64,000 bases of DNA from a virus. Below, piece by piece: positions 24,171 to 33,083 of this stretch (its first letter is position 1; each line of letters begins with the position of its first letter). The notes beneath the pieces are model-generated. The model was not told where the DNA came from. It did not search any database and saw only the letters and a program-made list of their open reading frames with translations. The translations under genes were made by a program, and so were the position numbers. Location: positions 1 through 64,000 of IMG/VR virus record IMGVR_UViG_3300005915_000001; one strand, given 5' to 3'.

Positions 24171-24764
24171 TCATGCCCTGTTTAAAAGCGATTTGTTTTT
24201 TCTAACTTTTCTTGAAGCTTGGTAGTGTACAATAACAGGATTTTTAATTTCAGTCATACGACGATGTATGCAGCAGTATTCTCCCGGAAGTTTATGGTAG
24301 GAACTACCAACAACTTTTTGTAATGACTTTTGATCCCAAACTTTCGGATGAGTTCTGCATTCTTCAATCCACTTTTCAACTAAACTAATAGTGCTTTCAT
24401 TATTTTGCAGAAACAATGTACCACTTAGTAATTCCATTAGATTGCTTTTATTATGTGGGTAGTATTTTGCTTGACTGAATTCAAATGCCGCAATATCGCA
24501 AGTCAAAGAATCAAACAAAACTGGATATCTTTTAAACTCCGCATCGCAATCAACCCATATAATATTTTCATTAGGATGTGCTTTAAGCATTTGCAATAAA
24601 AATGTTGGTTTATGATTCGTGTTTTTGAACCAACACTTTTGATTTATAATTGATCGTACATCATGTGGAATTTTAAATTTATCCATTGACTTAATCAAAA
24701 CCAACGATAAATCTTTATAGAAAGTGTTCTCGGTAAAGTAACTTGCAACTACCCATGATTTCAT
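24171..24764 (-). CDS. glycosyltransferase-like protein (nucleotide-sugar transferase fold)
   Basis: The product is 197 residues from the ATG at 24764; a TTG at 24782 is less likely. WVVASYFTENTFYKDL opens a GT-A-like fold. IIWVDCDAEFKRYP near 75-88 carries the D-x-D motif that binds metal and nucleotide sugar, and later FQ-rich and WDQKSLQK segments fit PF03407-type transferases. It is the last gene of the glycan cassette, on the replication side of the 40-bp inverted repeat. Acceptor unknown. Confidence 0.7.
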   Translation of the reverse strand: MKSWVVASYFTENTFYKDLSLVLIKSMDKFKIPHDVRSIINQKCWFKNTNHKPTFLLQMLKAHPNENIIWVDCDAEFKRYPVLFDSLTCDIAAFEFSQAKYYPHNKSNLMELLSGTLFLQNNESTISLVEKWIEECRTHPKVWDQKSLQKVVGSSYHKLPGEYCCIHRRMTEIKNPVIVHYQASRKVRKNKSLLNRA

Positions 24765-25004
24765 ATTGTTCAACCTAACCAAATAATGCTTGGTAACTGA
24801 TAATTGAAAGTCGTCCTGGGTTAGGTCATACCCCCCTACCCCGAGTATCTATTTAATTATAGATATAAAAGACCAACAATACATATTCTATATATTATAC
24901 TATACTATACTAATAAGACAGTTTTTAAGTCTATACAAACAAAGGACTTAGAGATAGCTATTCAAATAGGGGTCTATGACCTACCCCGGGACAACTTTGC
25001 ATTA
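24765..25004. other. 240-base noncoding segment at the cassette boundary
   Basis: It holds most of an imperfect 40-bp inverted repeat and an AT-rich centre with TATACTATACTATACT repeats and several small palindromes. No gene or clear terminator T-run is seen. Confidence 0.5.
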
Positions 25005-25014
25005 TCAGTTACCA
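24791..25014. repeat. imperfect 40-bp inverted repeat (224-bp element)
   Basis: Arms 24791-24830 and 24975-25014 both begin TGGTAACTGATAAT when read outward-in and end in TAGGTCATA, with about 33 of 40 positions matching. Similarity continues a little inward (CCCCTA). The right arm includes the last codons of the NeuB-like gene. It may be a long RNA hairpin, a recombination scar or the remnant of a small mobile element. Confidence 0.75.
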
Positions 25015-25832
25015 GCTACTTTTCTGAGTTTTTGCTTTATGTTTTCTTCAGACTCAAACACAGTCCACGTGCCGTCACCCATCGCTTCTTTGATAATTTT
25101 AGCATTACGACAAATCAATTCCGCTCCTTTTGGTTCAATGCTTGATGCTTGATCGGACCCATACATAGATCGATCTAACGTTAGGTGGAACTCAATCATT
25201 TCTACACCTAATACAGCAGCAGCAGTGCAAAATACAGTGCTTGGACTATGATTAGAAAATCCAATTTTAAGTGAAGGAAACTGAGCTTCTAATGTTTGTA
25301 TGAAATTTAAATTCATCTCTTCAGGTTTCGTTGGATAAGTGGATGTGCATGCAAGAATATATTCTAAGTTTTCACCTAAAGTATCTATCGCAATTTCAAT
25401 TTCATATTTGGTAGACATCCCAGTACTGAGAATTATTTTCTTACCAGTTTTCTTTATAGCGTGTAGCAATCCCAGATCAGTCAATGAAGCTGATGCAACT
25501 TTAATATACTCGTTGTTGAATTGATTTAGAAAATCTACAGATTCAATGTCCCATGGAGACGCAAACCAAATCATTCCCTTATCTTCAACATACATATCAA
25601 TTTCTTTATAATCTATCTCACTGAGTTCAAGACCAAACTTCTGATCACGATTTGTATTGCCCCATGGAGAGTTCCTAAACCGATCAAGATCTTCTTTCGT
25701 GTAAATAACTTCAACAGTTCGTTTTTGAAACTTCACTGCGTCACATCCTGCTCTGGCTGCAACATCAATAAGTTTCTTTACAATATCCATATCGCCATTA
25801 TGATTGATTCCAATTTCCGCTACTATCATCAT
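25005..25832 (-). CDS. neuB: NeuB-family nonulosonate (sialic acid-type) synthase, short form
   Basis: The 275-residue enzyme should condense phosphoenolpyruvate with an N-acylated hexosamine to a nine-carbon acid. Family motifs are clear: AEIGINHNGDM at the start, DAVKFQKR, ILSTGMST, TYPTKPEEMNL, IGFSNHS, EMIEFHLTLDR and GSDQASS, covering the TIM-barrel and its active site. The usual C-terminal SAF (antifreeze-like) domain of about 60 residues is missing, and the gene ends inside the 40-bp repeat arm. The start at 25832 has AAGGAAAA upstream. Confidence 0.85.
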   Translation of the reverse strand: MMIVAEIGINHNGDMDIVKKLIDVAARAGCDAVKFQKRTVEVIYTKEDLDRFRNSPWGNTNRDQKFGLELSEIDYKEIDMYVEDKGMIWFASPWDIESVDFLNQFNNEYIKVASASLTDLGLLHAIKKTGKKIILSTGMSTKYEIEIAIDTLGENLEYILACTSTYPTKPEEMNLNFIQTLEAQFPSLKIGFSNHSPSTVFCTAAAVLGVEMIEFHLTLDRSMYGSDQASSIEPKGAELICRNAKIIKEAMGDGTWTVFESEENIKQKLRKVAGN

Positions 25833-25833
25833 A

Positions 25834-27204
25834 CTATTTTTTCCTTGCATAAAATGTTATTACGTTGCCTAATGCTGGTGGTGATATCTTTGATGTATCA
25901 TGTAATCGTCTAAAATTTTTGATTGTGAAATGTTCAGTATTGTAAAAGGGTTGAGTGACATTTTCAACTTCAAACATCAAATCAGTTAATAATCTAAACA
26001 AATCAAATGCGCCGAATAAACTAATATGAGTTTTGTCTTTTAAAAGTCTGAAGTTATCACCAAATCGCTTTGCTGTTTCACATTGAAAGTCTGGTGTACC
26101 CAATATGAGTCTACCATTAGGTTTCAATACTCTTCGAATCTCAAGTAATAGATCAATCGGATCTTTCACATGCTCAATAACGTGATAAAGTACAACTACA
26201 TCAAACGAATCACTTTCATACTTAGCACCTTGTAGAGTTCCCGCTAAAACTTTACCATATTGTTTAGCGTGCTCCTGTGCATATTCACTGATATCAACTC
26301 CATATTTATTCCACCGCTCATCTATAGCTGATAAGAAAAACCCTAAGCCACATCCAACATCGAGGATCTTTCCAGGCTGTAAACTATTTATATAATTAAT
26401 CTCTTCAGTACATTCATCAATTCTTTTTTCCTTCTCATTAGACTTATCCCTCACCTTCCCATCAGGATCAACTACATCTTCCCAATAATTTGTGTATGAT
26501 CCATTATTTGGAATGTCACGACTCTGATAATAGACCGCTTTTTTCATTAATCGTTGTTTCATCAAAGCCTCAACGACTACCCAATCATCTTCAGTATCAA
26601 TATGATAAGCATCTCGCTCAGGGATAACTACCTTTAGAAAATTCTCACCGAGCCTATTACCTGTGAACCTCAATGCATCAACGAAAGTCACCCAACAGTT
26701 ACCAACTTCTTTGATATGTGGACTGATATCCTCATACATTGGTCTTGCTATAACATGGAGGTAGTCTTCGATACTATTTAGTTGAAAGCTATAATCCTGA
26801 ACAGCACAACACACTGCATCGAGGTTTGTACTTTGCAGCTTCATAATACATTTATCTATGTGCTTAGGTGTATTTAGAGGGTTGGTAGGCTCCAGCGTCA
26901 CTACCATCTCATATTTAGTAGAAAGACATTCTAAAACATGCAAAAGAGTTTCTTCAGTTTTTGAATATGCTGTCGCTATATCATCAGGTCTCTTTATATA
27001 TTTGATCTTATCCCCAAATAAGTCTTTACCTACTTTAAGTATGTCGTCACTATCTGAAGCAAGCACTACATCACTCACAAGATTTGATTCTAAAGCATTT
27101 TTGATCTGGTAGTAAATCAAAGGCTTACCACAAATATCTCGTATGTTTTTTAATTTGATTCTTTTCGAACCGCCTCTTGCTGGTATGACTGCAAGTATTT
27201 TCAT
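25834..27204 (-). CDS. CMP-nonulosonate cytidylyltransferase fused to SAM methyltransferase
   Basis: This is a 456-residue two-domain protein. Residues 1 to about 225 are NeuA-like: VIPARGGSKRIKLKNI (CTP loop), LASDSDDIL and TLEPTNPL are visible. It would activate the nine-carbon sugar with CMP. Residues about 240-456 are a class I methyltransferase with ILDVGCGLGFFLSA (AdoMet loop), VVLYHVIEHV and LKPNGRLILGTP. The fusion suggests the sugar or glycan is methylated. The stop nearly abuts the NeuB start and its own start overlaps the upstream gene by 4 bases. Confidence 0.85.
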   Translation of the reverse strand: MKILAVIPARGGSKRIKLKNIRDICGKPLIYYQIKNALESNLVSDVVLASDSDDILKVGKDLFGDKIKYIKRPDDIATAYSKTEETLLHVLECLSTKYEMVVTLEPTNPLNTPKHIDKCIMKLQSTNLDAVCCAVQDYSFQLNSIEDYLHVIARPMYEDISPHIKEVGNCWVTFVDALRFTGNRLGENFLKVVIPERDAYHIDTEDDWVVVEALMKQRLMKKAVYYQSRDIPNNGSYTNYWEDVVDPDGKVRDKSNEKEKRIDECTEEINYINSLQPGKILDVGCGLGFFLSAIDERWNKYGVDISEYAQEHAKQYGKVLAGTLQGAKYESDSFDVVVLYHVIEHVKDPIDLLLEIRRVLKPNGRLILGTPDFQCETAKRFGDNFRLLKDKTHISLFGAFDLFRLLTDLMFEVENVTQPFYNTEHFTIKNFRRLHDTSKISPPALGNVITFYARKK

Positions 27205-28280
27205 TTATCTACAAAGAGAACCTTTGCTCCACGCACACGCACAATATCGAATGTTCCTTCTTTACGAATATAAAATCCGTTCCTGAGATTATCAGGACCG
27301 TCCAATTTTCCAGTACAGTGTAATGCAACCATTCTACATCCTGCATCACACCGATCAAACAAGTGACACCTTCTGCATTCTTTTGGTACAACAATCGATG
27401 ATCTCCATGATTGCATATTGTCCCACACACCTGCAATACCTACCTCATGGATGTTTCCATAGACTGTGTCGTCTGAAACACAAGCATGAGCATCACCATT
27501 CACATTTAATAGTATATGCTTCTTACCTGCTGCACATCCACGGTCTGTAAAATCTTTGTATTTTTCTAAATCTGGAAATAGACACATAGGAACAGTTCTG
27601 CATGTTCCAATTTTCATGCCATACATTTTCTTTAGTCTTATCAAATCATCGAACGCATTTAATACATCATCTTTGTCAACACATTCAAAGCTGCCAGGAT
27701 TTGAAGGGCTTGGTATAACTCGATTTACTAGAAACTGTTTAACTCCAATCTTTCTAACAATCTCTCCAATCTCATAGATGTCACCGACGTTGCGCTTTGT
27801 CAATACAGTATTCACTGTCACACGTATACCGGTCTGTTGGGCTTCTTGTATACATTGTATAGTCTTTTTCCAATCACCTTCAGCACCAGTAATTGCATCA
27901 TGCTTTTTTGAATCTGATGCATGTATTGACGTAAGTATGTGATCAATGCCTACTGATTTTAAAATTTCAAGCTTGTCCCCATGAACATCTTTCATATTTG
28001 AATTGAGACTGATTGTTATATTATTCTCAAGACAACGTTTTGCTAAGTATGCTACACTTGACATCGCTAGAGTTGGTTCTCCACCTGTGATGATAACATG
28101 CATCACTTTGTTTTTGATAATTTCATCAACAGTAGCTTTTAAATTCTCATCTGTGATTGTGTGACGTGGTGCACTTTCTTCTCTTGAGAAGTTATAACAG
28201 TGTTTACACTTCTCGTTGCATGCATCTGTGATCTCTACGTGTACTGTTATTGGGGCTGAGATATTCCAATACTTACTCAT
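27201..28280 (-). CDS. radical SAM enzyme with SPASM-type C-terminus
   Basis: The 359-residue protein binds a [4Fe-4S] cluster through C21-x3-C25-x2-C28 (CNEKCKHC). ITGGEPTLA is the GGE motif contacting SAM. The C-terminal third carries further Cys (GCAAGKKH, CVSD, CRRCHLFDRCDAGC) that fit auxiliary clusters of SPASM proteins. Such enzymes modify peptides, proteins or sugars. In this cassette it may act on a sugar or a protein acceptor. It overlaps both neighbours by 4 bases. Confidence 0.85.
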   Translation of the reverse strand: MSKYWNISAPITVHVEITDACNEKCKHCYNFSREESAPRHTITDENLKATVDEIIKNKVMHVIITGGEPTLAMSSVAYLAKRCLENNITISLNSNMKDVHGDKLEILKSVGIDHILTSIHASDSKKHDAITGAEGDWKKTIQCIQEAQQTGIRVTVNTVLTKRNVGDIYEIGEIVRKIGVKQFLVNRVIPSPSNPGSFECVDKDDVLNAFDDLIRLKKMYGMKIGTCRTVPMCLFPDLEKYKDFTDRGCAAGKKHILLNVNGDAHACVSDDTVYGNIHEVGIAGVWDNMQSWRSSIVVPKECRRCHLFDRCDAGCRMVALHCTGKLDGPDNLRNGFYIRKEGTFDIVRVRGAKVLFVDK

Positions 28281-28987
28281 AATTCCATCGCCTTTTCTAT
28301 CGTCATTTTTCTAAACTTAGTTAAACTGCCGTTGGACGCATCAATGATATCAATATGTTTTAAATCTAACTTGTTCCAAAATTTCAAATGATAAGACAGC
28401 TCACCATCTGTTTTGCCTCCAGGATTGTCCGGTCCTAATGGTCTACGATATTTTGCATACTCAGGTTTTAGCAGATATTCGTTTGGTTGATCAGAAAAGT
28501 TGTGATACCTCTTAAGACCATTGGCATATTTTAAATCACAACCAATTAAAACTATTGGTGAGCAACCCATGACATATGCAAGATGAAGTGCTGGATGAAT
28601 AGATGATGAACCATGGACTAAAAGGTTTCCTTTGTCATATATATTATCAATCTTTCTACCGATGTAATGAATACGTTTTTGGTCTATACCGTCAAAAACT
28701 TTTCCGTCTATTCGATCTTCGAATGCACTAAATCCGCAGTTTGATCCAAGGATCAATTGACATTTTAAATTTCTTAATGTTGTCCATGACTTCCAGAGTA
28801 CCAAGCCTGTATCACAACTGAAATAGTAATCAGCTTTTGGGGCTTTTAATATTGAGCTATTCACTGCAATAACAATGTGTTTTTCAATGCACTCTGGTTT
28901 TAAATTTCGTAGAGATGGGCCTGTACCTAAAAGGAAACATGTTCTACCCTTGTGTCTGTCTTGATATGTTTTAAGATCTTCAAGCAT
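28277..28987 (-). CDS. DUF115 / Maf-like glycosyltransferase-fold protein
   Basis: The product is 236 residues from the ATG at 28987 with AAGGAAATACA upstream. The start CFLLGTGPSLRNL is the nucleotide-binding loop, AVNSSILKAPKADYYFSCDT and SPIVLIGCDLKYANG are further DUF115 (PF01973) signatures, and YHN follows. DUF115 proteins include flagellin glycosyltransferases of the Maf family that transfer nonulosonic acids, and MptE pterin kinases. The NeuB/NeuA neighbours favour the former. Confidence 0.72.
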   Translation of the reverse strand: MLEDLKTYQDRHKGRTCFLLGTGPSLRNLKPECIEKHIVIAVNSSILKAPKADYYFSCDTGLVLWKSWTTLRNLKCQLILGSNCGFSAFEDRIDGKVFDGIDQKRIHYIGRKIDNIYDKGNLLVHGSSSIHPALHLAYVMGCSPIVLIGCDLKYANGLKRYHNFSDQPNEYLLKPEYAKYRRPLGPDNPGGKTDGELSYHLKFWNKLDLKHIDIIDASNGSLTKFRKMTIEKAMEL

Positions 28988-30374
28988 TGTATTTCCTTGA
29001 TCCTCTGAAAGTGTAATCTGCTTCAAAATACAAATCATGGAATTGACTTATCATCGTAGCAGGATTTTCCCCCACATTCTTACAATGATCTGTGATCAAA
29101 TCACTATTGATTTCAAACAATAAGTCATACATTTTACTGACAGACAACTTCGTAAAATTCACTGTTATTAAATCAGAATTTTTAAATCTCTTGTAAAAAT
29201 CTTCAGGTCCATCAAGCAACCGTTTTTCAATTGCATAGTTATATAACTCACTACCAGGATACGGTGTCACTGGTCTGATAGTTCTAAGTTCATTGTAATC
29301 ATTGTACTTTTTCAATGTCTCAGCATTTAGTCTCAACGATTGTTCTGTGTCACCGGGCATTCCCCAAATGAAATTCAAACCTACATGAATACCAACGTCT
29401 CTTAGAATATGTAAACAACGAACATTTTCTTCCGGTGTTACATTCTTTTTCATGCTTTTAAGAACAGAGGGTGACATTGATTCAAAACCAATATTGAGAT
29501 AGCAACAACCAGAGTCTTTAAACATCTTTGCAATTTCATATGTGATACAGTTTGCTCTGACGCCGCCAGAATTATATCGAATCTTACCATACAATTCATA
29601 GATCTTCAATGCTTCAACGAATTTTTCAAGTCTACTGATTGAAGTTATTAATAGCTCATCAAAAAATGTAAAGTACGTTACTTGAAACTTGTCATACAAA
29701 TAACGCATTTCAAAAACAACATCCTTCATATCTCTGAAACGTTCACCAACTTCAAGTCTATGGCAAAACGTGCAGCGATTTATACATCCACGACTTGATA
29801 TAAGCTGCATACCTTTTTCATCTTTATGTTGTCCTGTTACTTTAGTACGGTCAACGTATTCATGCATTGGGAATAGATCCCATGCAGGCATTGATACGGT
29901 GTTTAAATCAGCTGGTTTTCTTCTATCATTTATATGTACTTTATTGTTAACTCTGTATGCAATTCCTTTGAGGTTATTAAGATGAATGCCTTTGATTAAA
30001 TTTCTTATAGTTTTTTCTGCTTCACCAATTACTATTATATCTGCATTGGTTTCTCTTAACGTGTACTCTGGCAGAGCTGATGCACCATGACCACCTAATA
30101 CTAACTTCGCGTTTCGCTTATGCTTGTTGATGATTTCACACAATCCAAGAATGGTTTCTGTAAACCTTGCGGATAAGAACCCAAGCATTATGTAGTCATA
30201 TTTATAACACAGAAACTTTTCTATCATATCTGCATGAGTGTAGTGGTAGATGTCACTCGAACAGATTGTAATATCAACACCAAGTTCTTGTAGAACTGCA
30301 GCAATGTATCCAGCTCCAAGTGGAAAGAAAACATCTTCTTGGTATAAGTCATGTACAATCAATAGTACTTTCAT
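28980..30374 (-). CDS. B12-binding-domain radical SAM enzyme
   Basis: The 464-residue protein has an N-terminal Rossmann-like cobalamin-binding domain (KVLLIVHDL, then LGAGYIAAVL, LVLGGHGAS). The radical SAM core has C197-x3-C201-x2-C204 (CINRCTFC), NIGFES and FIWGMPGDT. Members methylate unreactive carbons or rearrange substrates. A role in sugar or protein modification is inferred from the neighbours. Its start shares the TGATGA junction with the upstream gene. Confidence 0.85.
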   Translation of the reverse strand: MKVLLIVHDLYQEDVFFPLGAGYIAAVLQELGVDITICSSDIYHYTHADMIEKFLCYKYDYIMLGFLSARFTETILGLCEIINKHKRNAKLVLGGHGASALPEYTLRETNADIIVIGEAEKTIRNLIKGIHLNNLKGIAYRVNNKVHINDRRKPADLNTVSMPAWDLFPMHEYVDRTKVTGQHKDEKGMQLISSRGCINRCTFCHRLEVGERFRDMKDVVFEMRYLYDKFQVTYFTFFDELLITSISRLEKFVEALKIYELYGKIRYNSGGVRANCITYEIAKMFKDSGCCYLNIGFESMSPSVLKSMKKNVTPEENVRCLHILRDVGIHVGLNFIWGMPGDTEQSLRLNAETLKKYNDYNELRTIRPVTPYPGSELYNYAIEKRLLDGPEDFYKRFKNSDLITVNFTKLSVSKMYDLLFEINSDLITDHCKNVGENPATMISQFHDLYFEADYTFRGSRKYNA

Positions 30375-31051
30375 CACATACCTTCACCGAGTAAACAAAC
30401 ATCTTTGAATCTATCATGCGCAAATTTTGGGCACCAGTACTTGCCTTGAGGCACTGTTTTCAATTCCATCGTATGTGCAAGCATTGTTCCAACAGACATA
30501 TCATGCCTGTGACCTTTGACTCTTAGATCTTTTGAAACTTGTTGTTTCTCATTTGTCCAAGCGCCTTGAAACGACAAACCATCTTTTGAAAGTTCTACCA
30601 TCTTATCCAGAAACACTGTGGATTTTGAGTCTGTCAATTTCAATCCAAGAAATCCACCATCATACATGCTAATCTTCATTGCGTCTTCACGATCAACTTG
30701 CATAGTTCTTAAAGCATTATCAGAACACCACTCACCAAGAAGAAAATCAGATTCCTGTAGTACATACCCAACAGAATTAATTTCCTCAAACAATGCATCA
30801 AGGCTTTTGATTGCCCAGAACGACGAATCCAACCAGAGTGCACAATCGAATCCAAATTCCCTCGCTTGTACTAAAGCCCAATACTTAAAAGCATACGGTG
30901 ACACTTCATGCATTAAGCATCCCTCGGAATTGAAATTATTAAACCAAAGGCATGCACCTTTGAATCCAACTTTCTGAAGACTTTGATTTAGTCTCTCAGC
31001 ACCCCGAGAATACCAATGTCCCACTGAGTAATTGACAATACATATTTTCAT
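30374..31051 (-). CDS. glycosyltransferase-like protein, paralog 1
   Basis: This 225-residue protein is clearly related to the one at 31722-32423. Both share a W-x-D-x-S loop (ALWLDSSFWAIK), EWC-x-D-x-AL, FQGAWTNEKQQVS and KGHRHDMS. The acidic loop and conserved His suggest a metal-dependent GT-A type transferase, but I cannot name the family. The protein sits between radical SAM and O-methyltransferase genes with short overlaps. Confidence 0.65.
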   Translation of the reverse strand: MKICIVNYSVGHWYSRGAERLNQSLQKVGFKGACLWFNNFNSEGCLMHEVSPYAFKYWALVQAREFGFDCALWLDSSFWAIKSLDALFEEINSVGYVLQESDFLLGEWCSDNALRTMQVDREDAMKISMYDGGFLGLKLTDSKSTVFLDKMVELSKDGLSFQGAWTNEKQQVSKDLRVKGHRHDMSVGTMLAHTMELKTVPQGKYWCPKFAHDRFKDVCLLGEGM

Positions 31052-31053
31052 CA

Positions 31054-31722
31054 CTATACCTTATAAAAAATGAGTCCACCACCACCTTCGATTACTTGAA
31101 TATCTGGTACAAATCTTATACTATCCCAGTATTCATCACATGCTTTCCTACACCCTGTCAAAGCATAGTCATCAATTATAATATAACCACCTCTTGAAAC
31201 ATATGGATGTAAATGTTCCAAGCAAACCTTTGTTGATTCATACAAGTCACCATCTAATCGCAACAACGAGATTTGCATAATCTTTGCTTTTGGCACTGTA
31301 TCTTGAAACCAGCCTTGATGATATACTAACTGCTCAGGGTTAATTCCCCACCCCTTCATATGGGCTTGCACAGCCTTCACAGAGGATACAGAAACCCCTG
31401 TGGTTATTAACTCACCTCTACCAGTACCTTTGCCAATACAGGAGGTTATAGACTCATCATCATTAGGGCCAGCTTGTGGGATACCTTCAAACGAATCGAA
31501 CAGATGCACTTTTCTTGGACTCTTCCAACATTGATTTGCTAGAGACATAGCAGCAATCTGTGTACCGTCAAATACACCACATTCAACGAAATCGCCTGGA
31601 ATTTTATTACGAATGCACTTATCCGCCATCAGATAACTATTGTGCACTGTAGCACTGGTGCTCAAAGCACGCTGTCCGTATGTTGCCAATTCTTTTTTAA
31701 TATACTTATCTGTGACCAACAT
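31054..31722 (-). CDS. TylF/MycF-type O-methyltransferase
   Basis: The 222-residue enzyme has FVECGVFDG (AdoMet loop), HLFDSFEGIPQ, LLRLDGDLYESTKVCLEHL and GGYIIIDDYALTGCRKA. These are the hallmarks of macrocin O-methyltransferases, whose Asp residues bind a metal and methylate sugar hydroxyls. This supports a methylated glycan product. The ATG at 31722 is preceded by GGAGGAGC. Confidence 0.85.
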   Translation of the reverse strand: MLVTDKYIKKELATYGQRALSTSATVHNSYLMADKCIRNKIPGDFVECGVFDGTQIAAMSLANQCWKSPRKVHLFDSFEGIPQAGPNDDESITSCIGKGTGRGELITTGVSVSSVKAVQAHMKGWGINPEQLVYHQGWFQDTVPKAKIMQISLLRLDGDLYESTKVCLEHLHPYVSRGGYIIIDDYALTGCRKACDEYWDSIRFVPDIQVIEGGGGLIFYKV

Positions 31723-32423
31723 CAAAATGCTCCTCCTTTATTTTTAAACAATGCAGTCTCAGGAATTTTGTACGCACCACGATCAATTGCATCTTGGTAG
31801 TACAATAAGTACTCTTGAAAGTTTCGCATACCTAATCGCCATGCAATTACAGAAGCAGCTGTCTGATCATGTCGATGTCCTAAGACTTTTGGATGGTTTG
31901 AAACTTGCTGCTTATCATTAGTCCATGCACCTGGAAATGTAATACCGTCTGACGCTCTATCATAATACTCTTGAATGAATTCAAGGTTTGTGGAATCTCT
32001 TAAATCAAAACCCATTACACACGCCATTATATGTGGGTAGGTAAATGATTCTTCTCTCGTTATTCCCAAAGGTTTCAATGCTGTATCAGCGCACCACTCT
32101 CCTGAAGTCCAGCCATTAAGCATTAGTAGATACTTGTTCTTTAAGATATTATCAAGAACTTCTTGATATGGCTTCATCAAATGGATCGAACAATCTACCC
32201 AAATAACTACCTCATAGCCTTGCTCGTATGCTTTTTTAAATCCATACGCTTTGAATGCATACGGGTTCTGTTTATGAGGTTTACAACCAAGCTGGCTTTC
32301 ATTGTTGTACAACATAAAGTCACCAGTGTAGCCTTGCTCAATGAAAAGTTTCTTAACTCTTTGTTGACCCTTTGGATACCATGAGCCTTTGCCAAAGTTT
32401 AAAATGCACTGTTTTAATTTCAT
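31722..32423 (-). CDS. glycosyltransferase-like protein, paralog 2
   Basis: The 233-residue protein shares WVDCSIHLMKPYQE, SGEWCADTALK, GAWTNDKQQVS and GHRHDQTA with the gene at 30374-31051. The pair probably arose by duplication and may add related sugars. The start has AGGG upstream and the stop overlaps the methyltransferase start by one base. Confidence 0.65.
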   Translation of the reverse strand: MKLKQCILNFGKGSWYPKGQQRVKKLFIEQGYTGDFMLYNNESQLGCKPHKQNPYAFKAYGFKKAYEQGYEVVIWVDCSIHLMKPYQEVLDNILKNKYLLMLNGWTSGEWCADTALKPLGITREESFTYPHIMACVMGFDLRDSTNLEFIQEYYDRASDGITFPGAWTNDKQQVSNHPKVLGHRHDQTAASVIAWRLGMRNFQEYLLYYQDAIDRGAYKIPETALFKNKGGAF

Positions 32424-33082
32424 TTTGGAAACCCTAAATGTTTTCTCTTGTTATAGGTTTTACCGTCGTCTTTGCCGAGCTTAGTATTCATTCTATATAA
32501 TGCATCTTTAGAACTGCCTCCACCTGTCCACTTATGTTTAACAATAACCCGTGGATCATAGTGTACAGCTTTCATTGATCTCACTACATCAGTAAACTCA
32601 TTATCACAATAGAATGAGTTATAACTTGGATGGTATATGTAACCAATTTTTTCATATAGCTTCCTTCCAAGAATTGAAAATGTAATTGTATTTTTTCCAC
32701 CACAATATCCATCGTTAAAATGAAGAGCACCATCAAGATTTGGAAAATGCTTCTGCATGTTTTCAATGATGATCTTATCAAAGTTGACACTAGGAATCAT
32801 ATCATCAGATACAAGAACTAGAATGTCCCATTCTTTTTTCAGATCAACATCAGCATTACATGCGGCGATTTTATTTTTATGATCTCCATATAAATAAGAC
32901 AAGTACTTTATAGAGTCCAGAGTCTTACGCATTGGTTTGTTGTTCATAGTTTCATCATCTTTATTCAATGAGACTACAAACTCAAACCGTGTTTCAGAGT
33001 TCATCAAAGTGTAATACAACCCTAACGTTTTCTTGAACCAATCTGGTCGGCTCCTCGTTGGGTACTTAAAAAGTATTTTCAT
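32420..33082 (-). CDS. glycosyltransferase-like protein
   Basis: The product is 220 residues from the ATG at 33082. MKILFKYPTRSRPDWFKKTL opens a GT-A-like fold, ILVLVSDDMIPS gives a D-D motif, and the later EFTDVVRSM, HKWTGGG and the basic C-terminus fit a small family 2-type transferase. The acceptor is unknown. It overlaps the upstream transferase by 4-base style coupling (TAATATG). Confidence 0.65.
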   Translation of the reverse strand: MKILFKYPTRSRPDWFKKTLGLYYTLMNSETRFEFVVSLNKDDETMNNKPMRKTLDSIKYLSYLYGDHKNKIAACNADVDLKKEWDILVLVSDDMIPSVNFDKIIIENMQKHFPNLDGALHFNDGYCGGKNTITFSILGRKLYEKIGYIYHPSYNSFYCDNEFTDVVRSMKAVHYDPRVIVKHKWTGGGSSKDALYRMNTKLGKDDGKTYNKRKHLGFPK

Positions 33083-33083
33083 A

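Noticed and set aside
24841-24960. tRNA or small gene in the AT-rich centre of the inverted repeat
   Set aside because: No cloverleaf with acceptor stem and anticodon arm, and no open frame with a ribosome site, could be found by eye.
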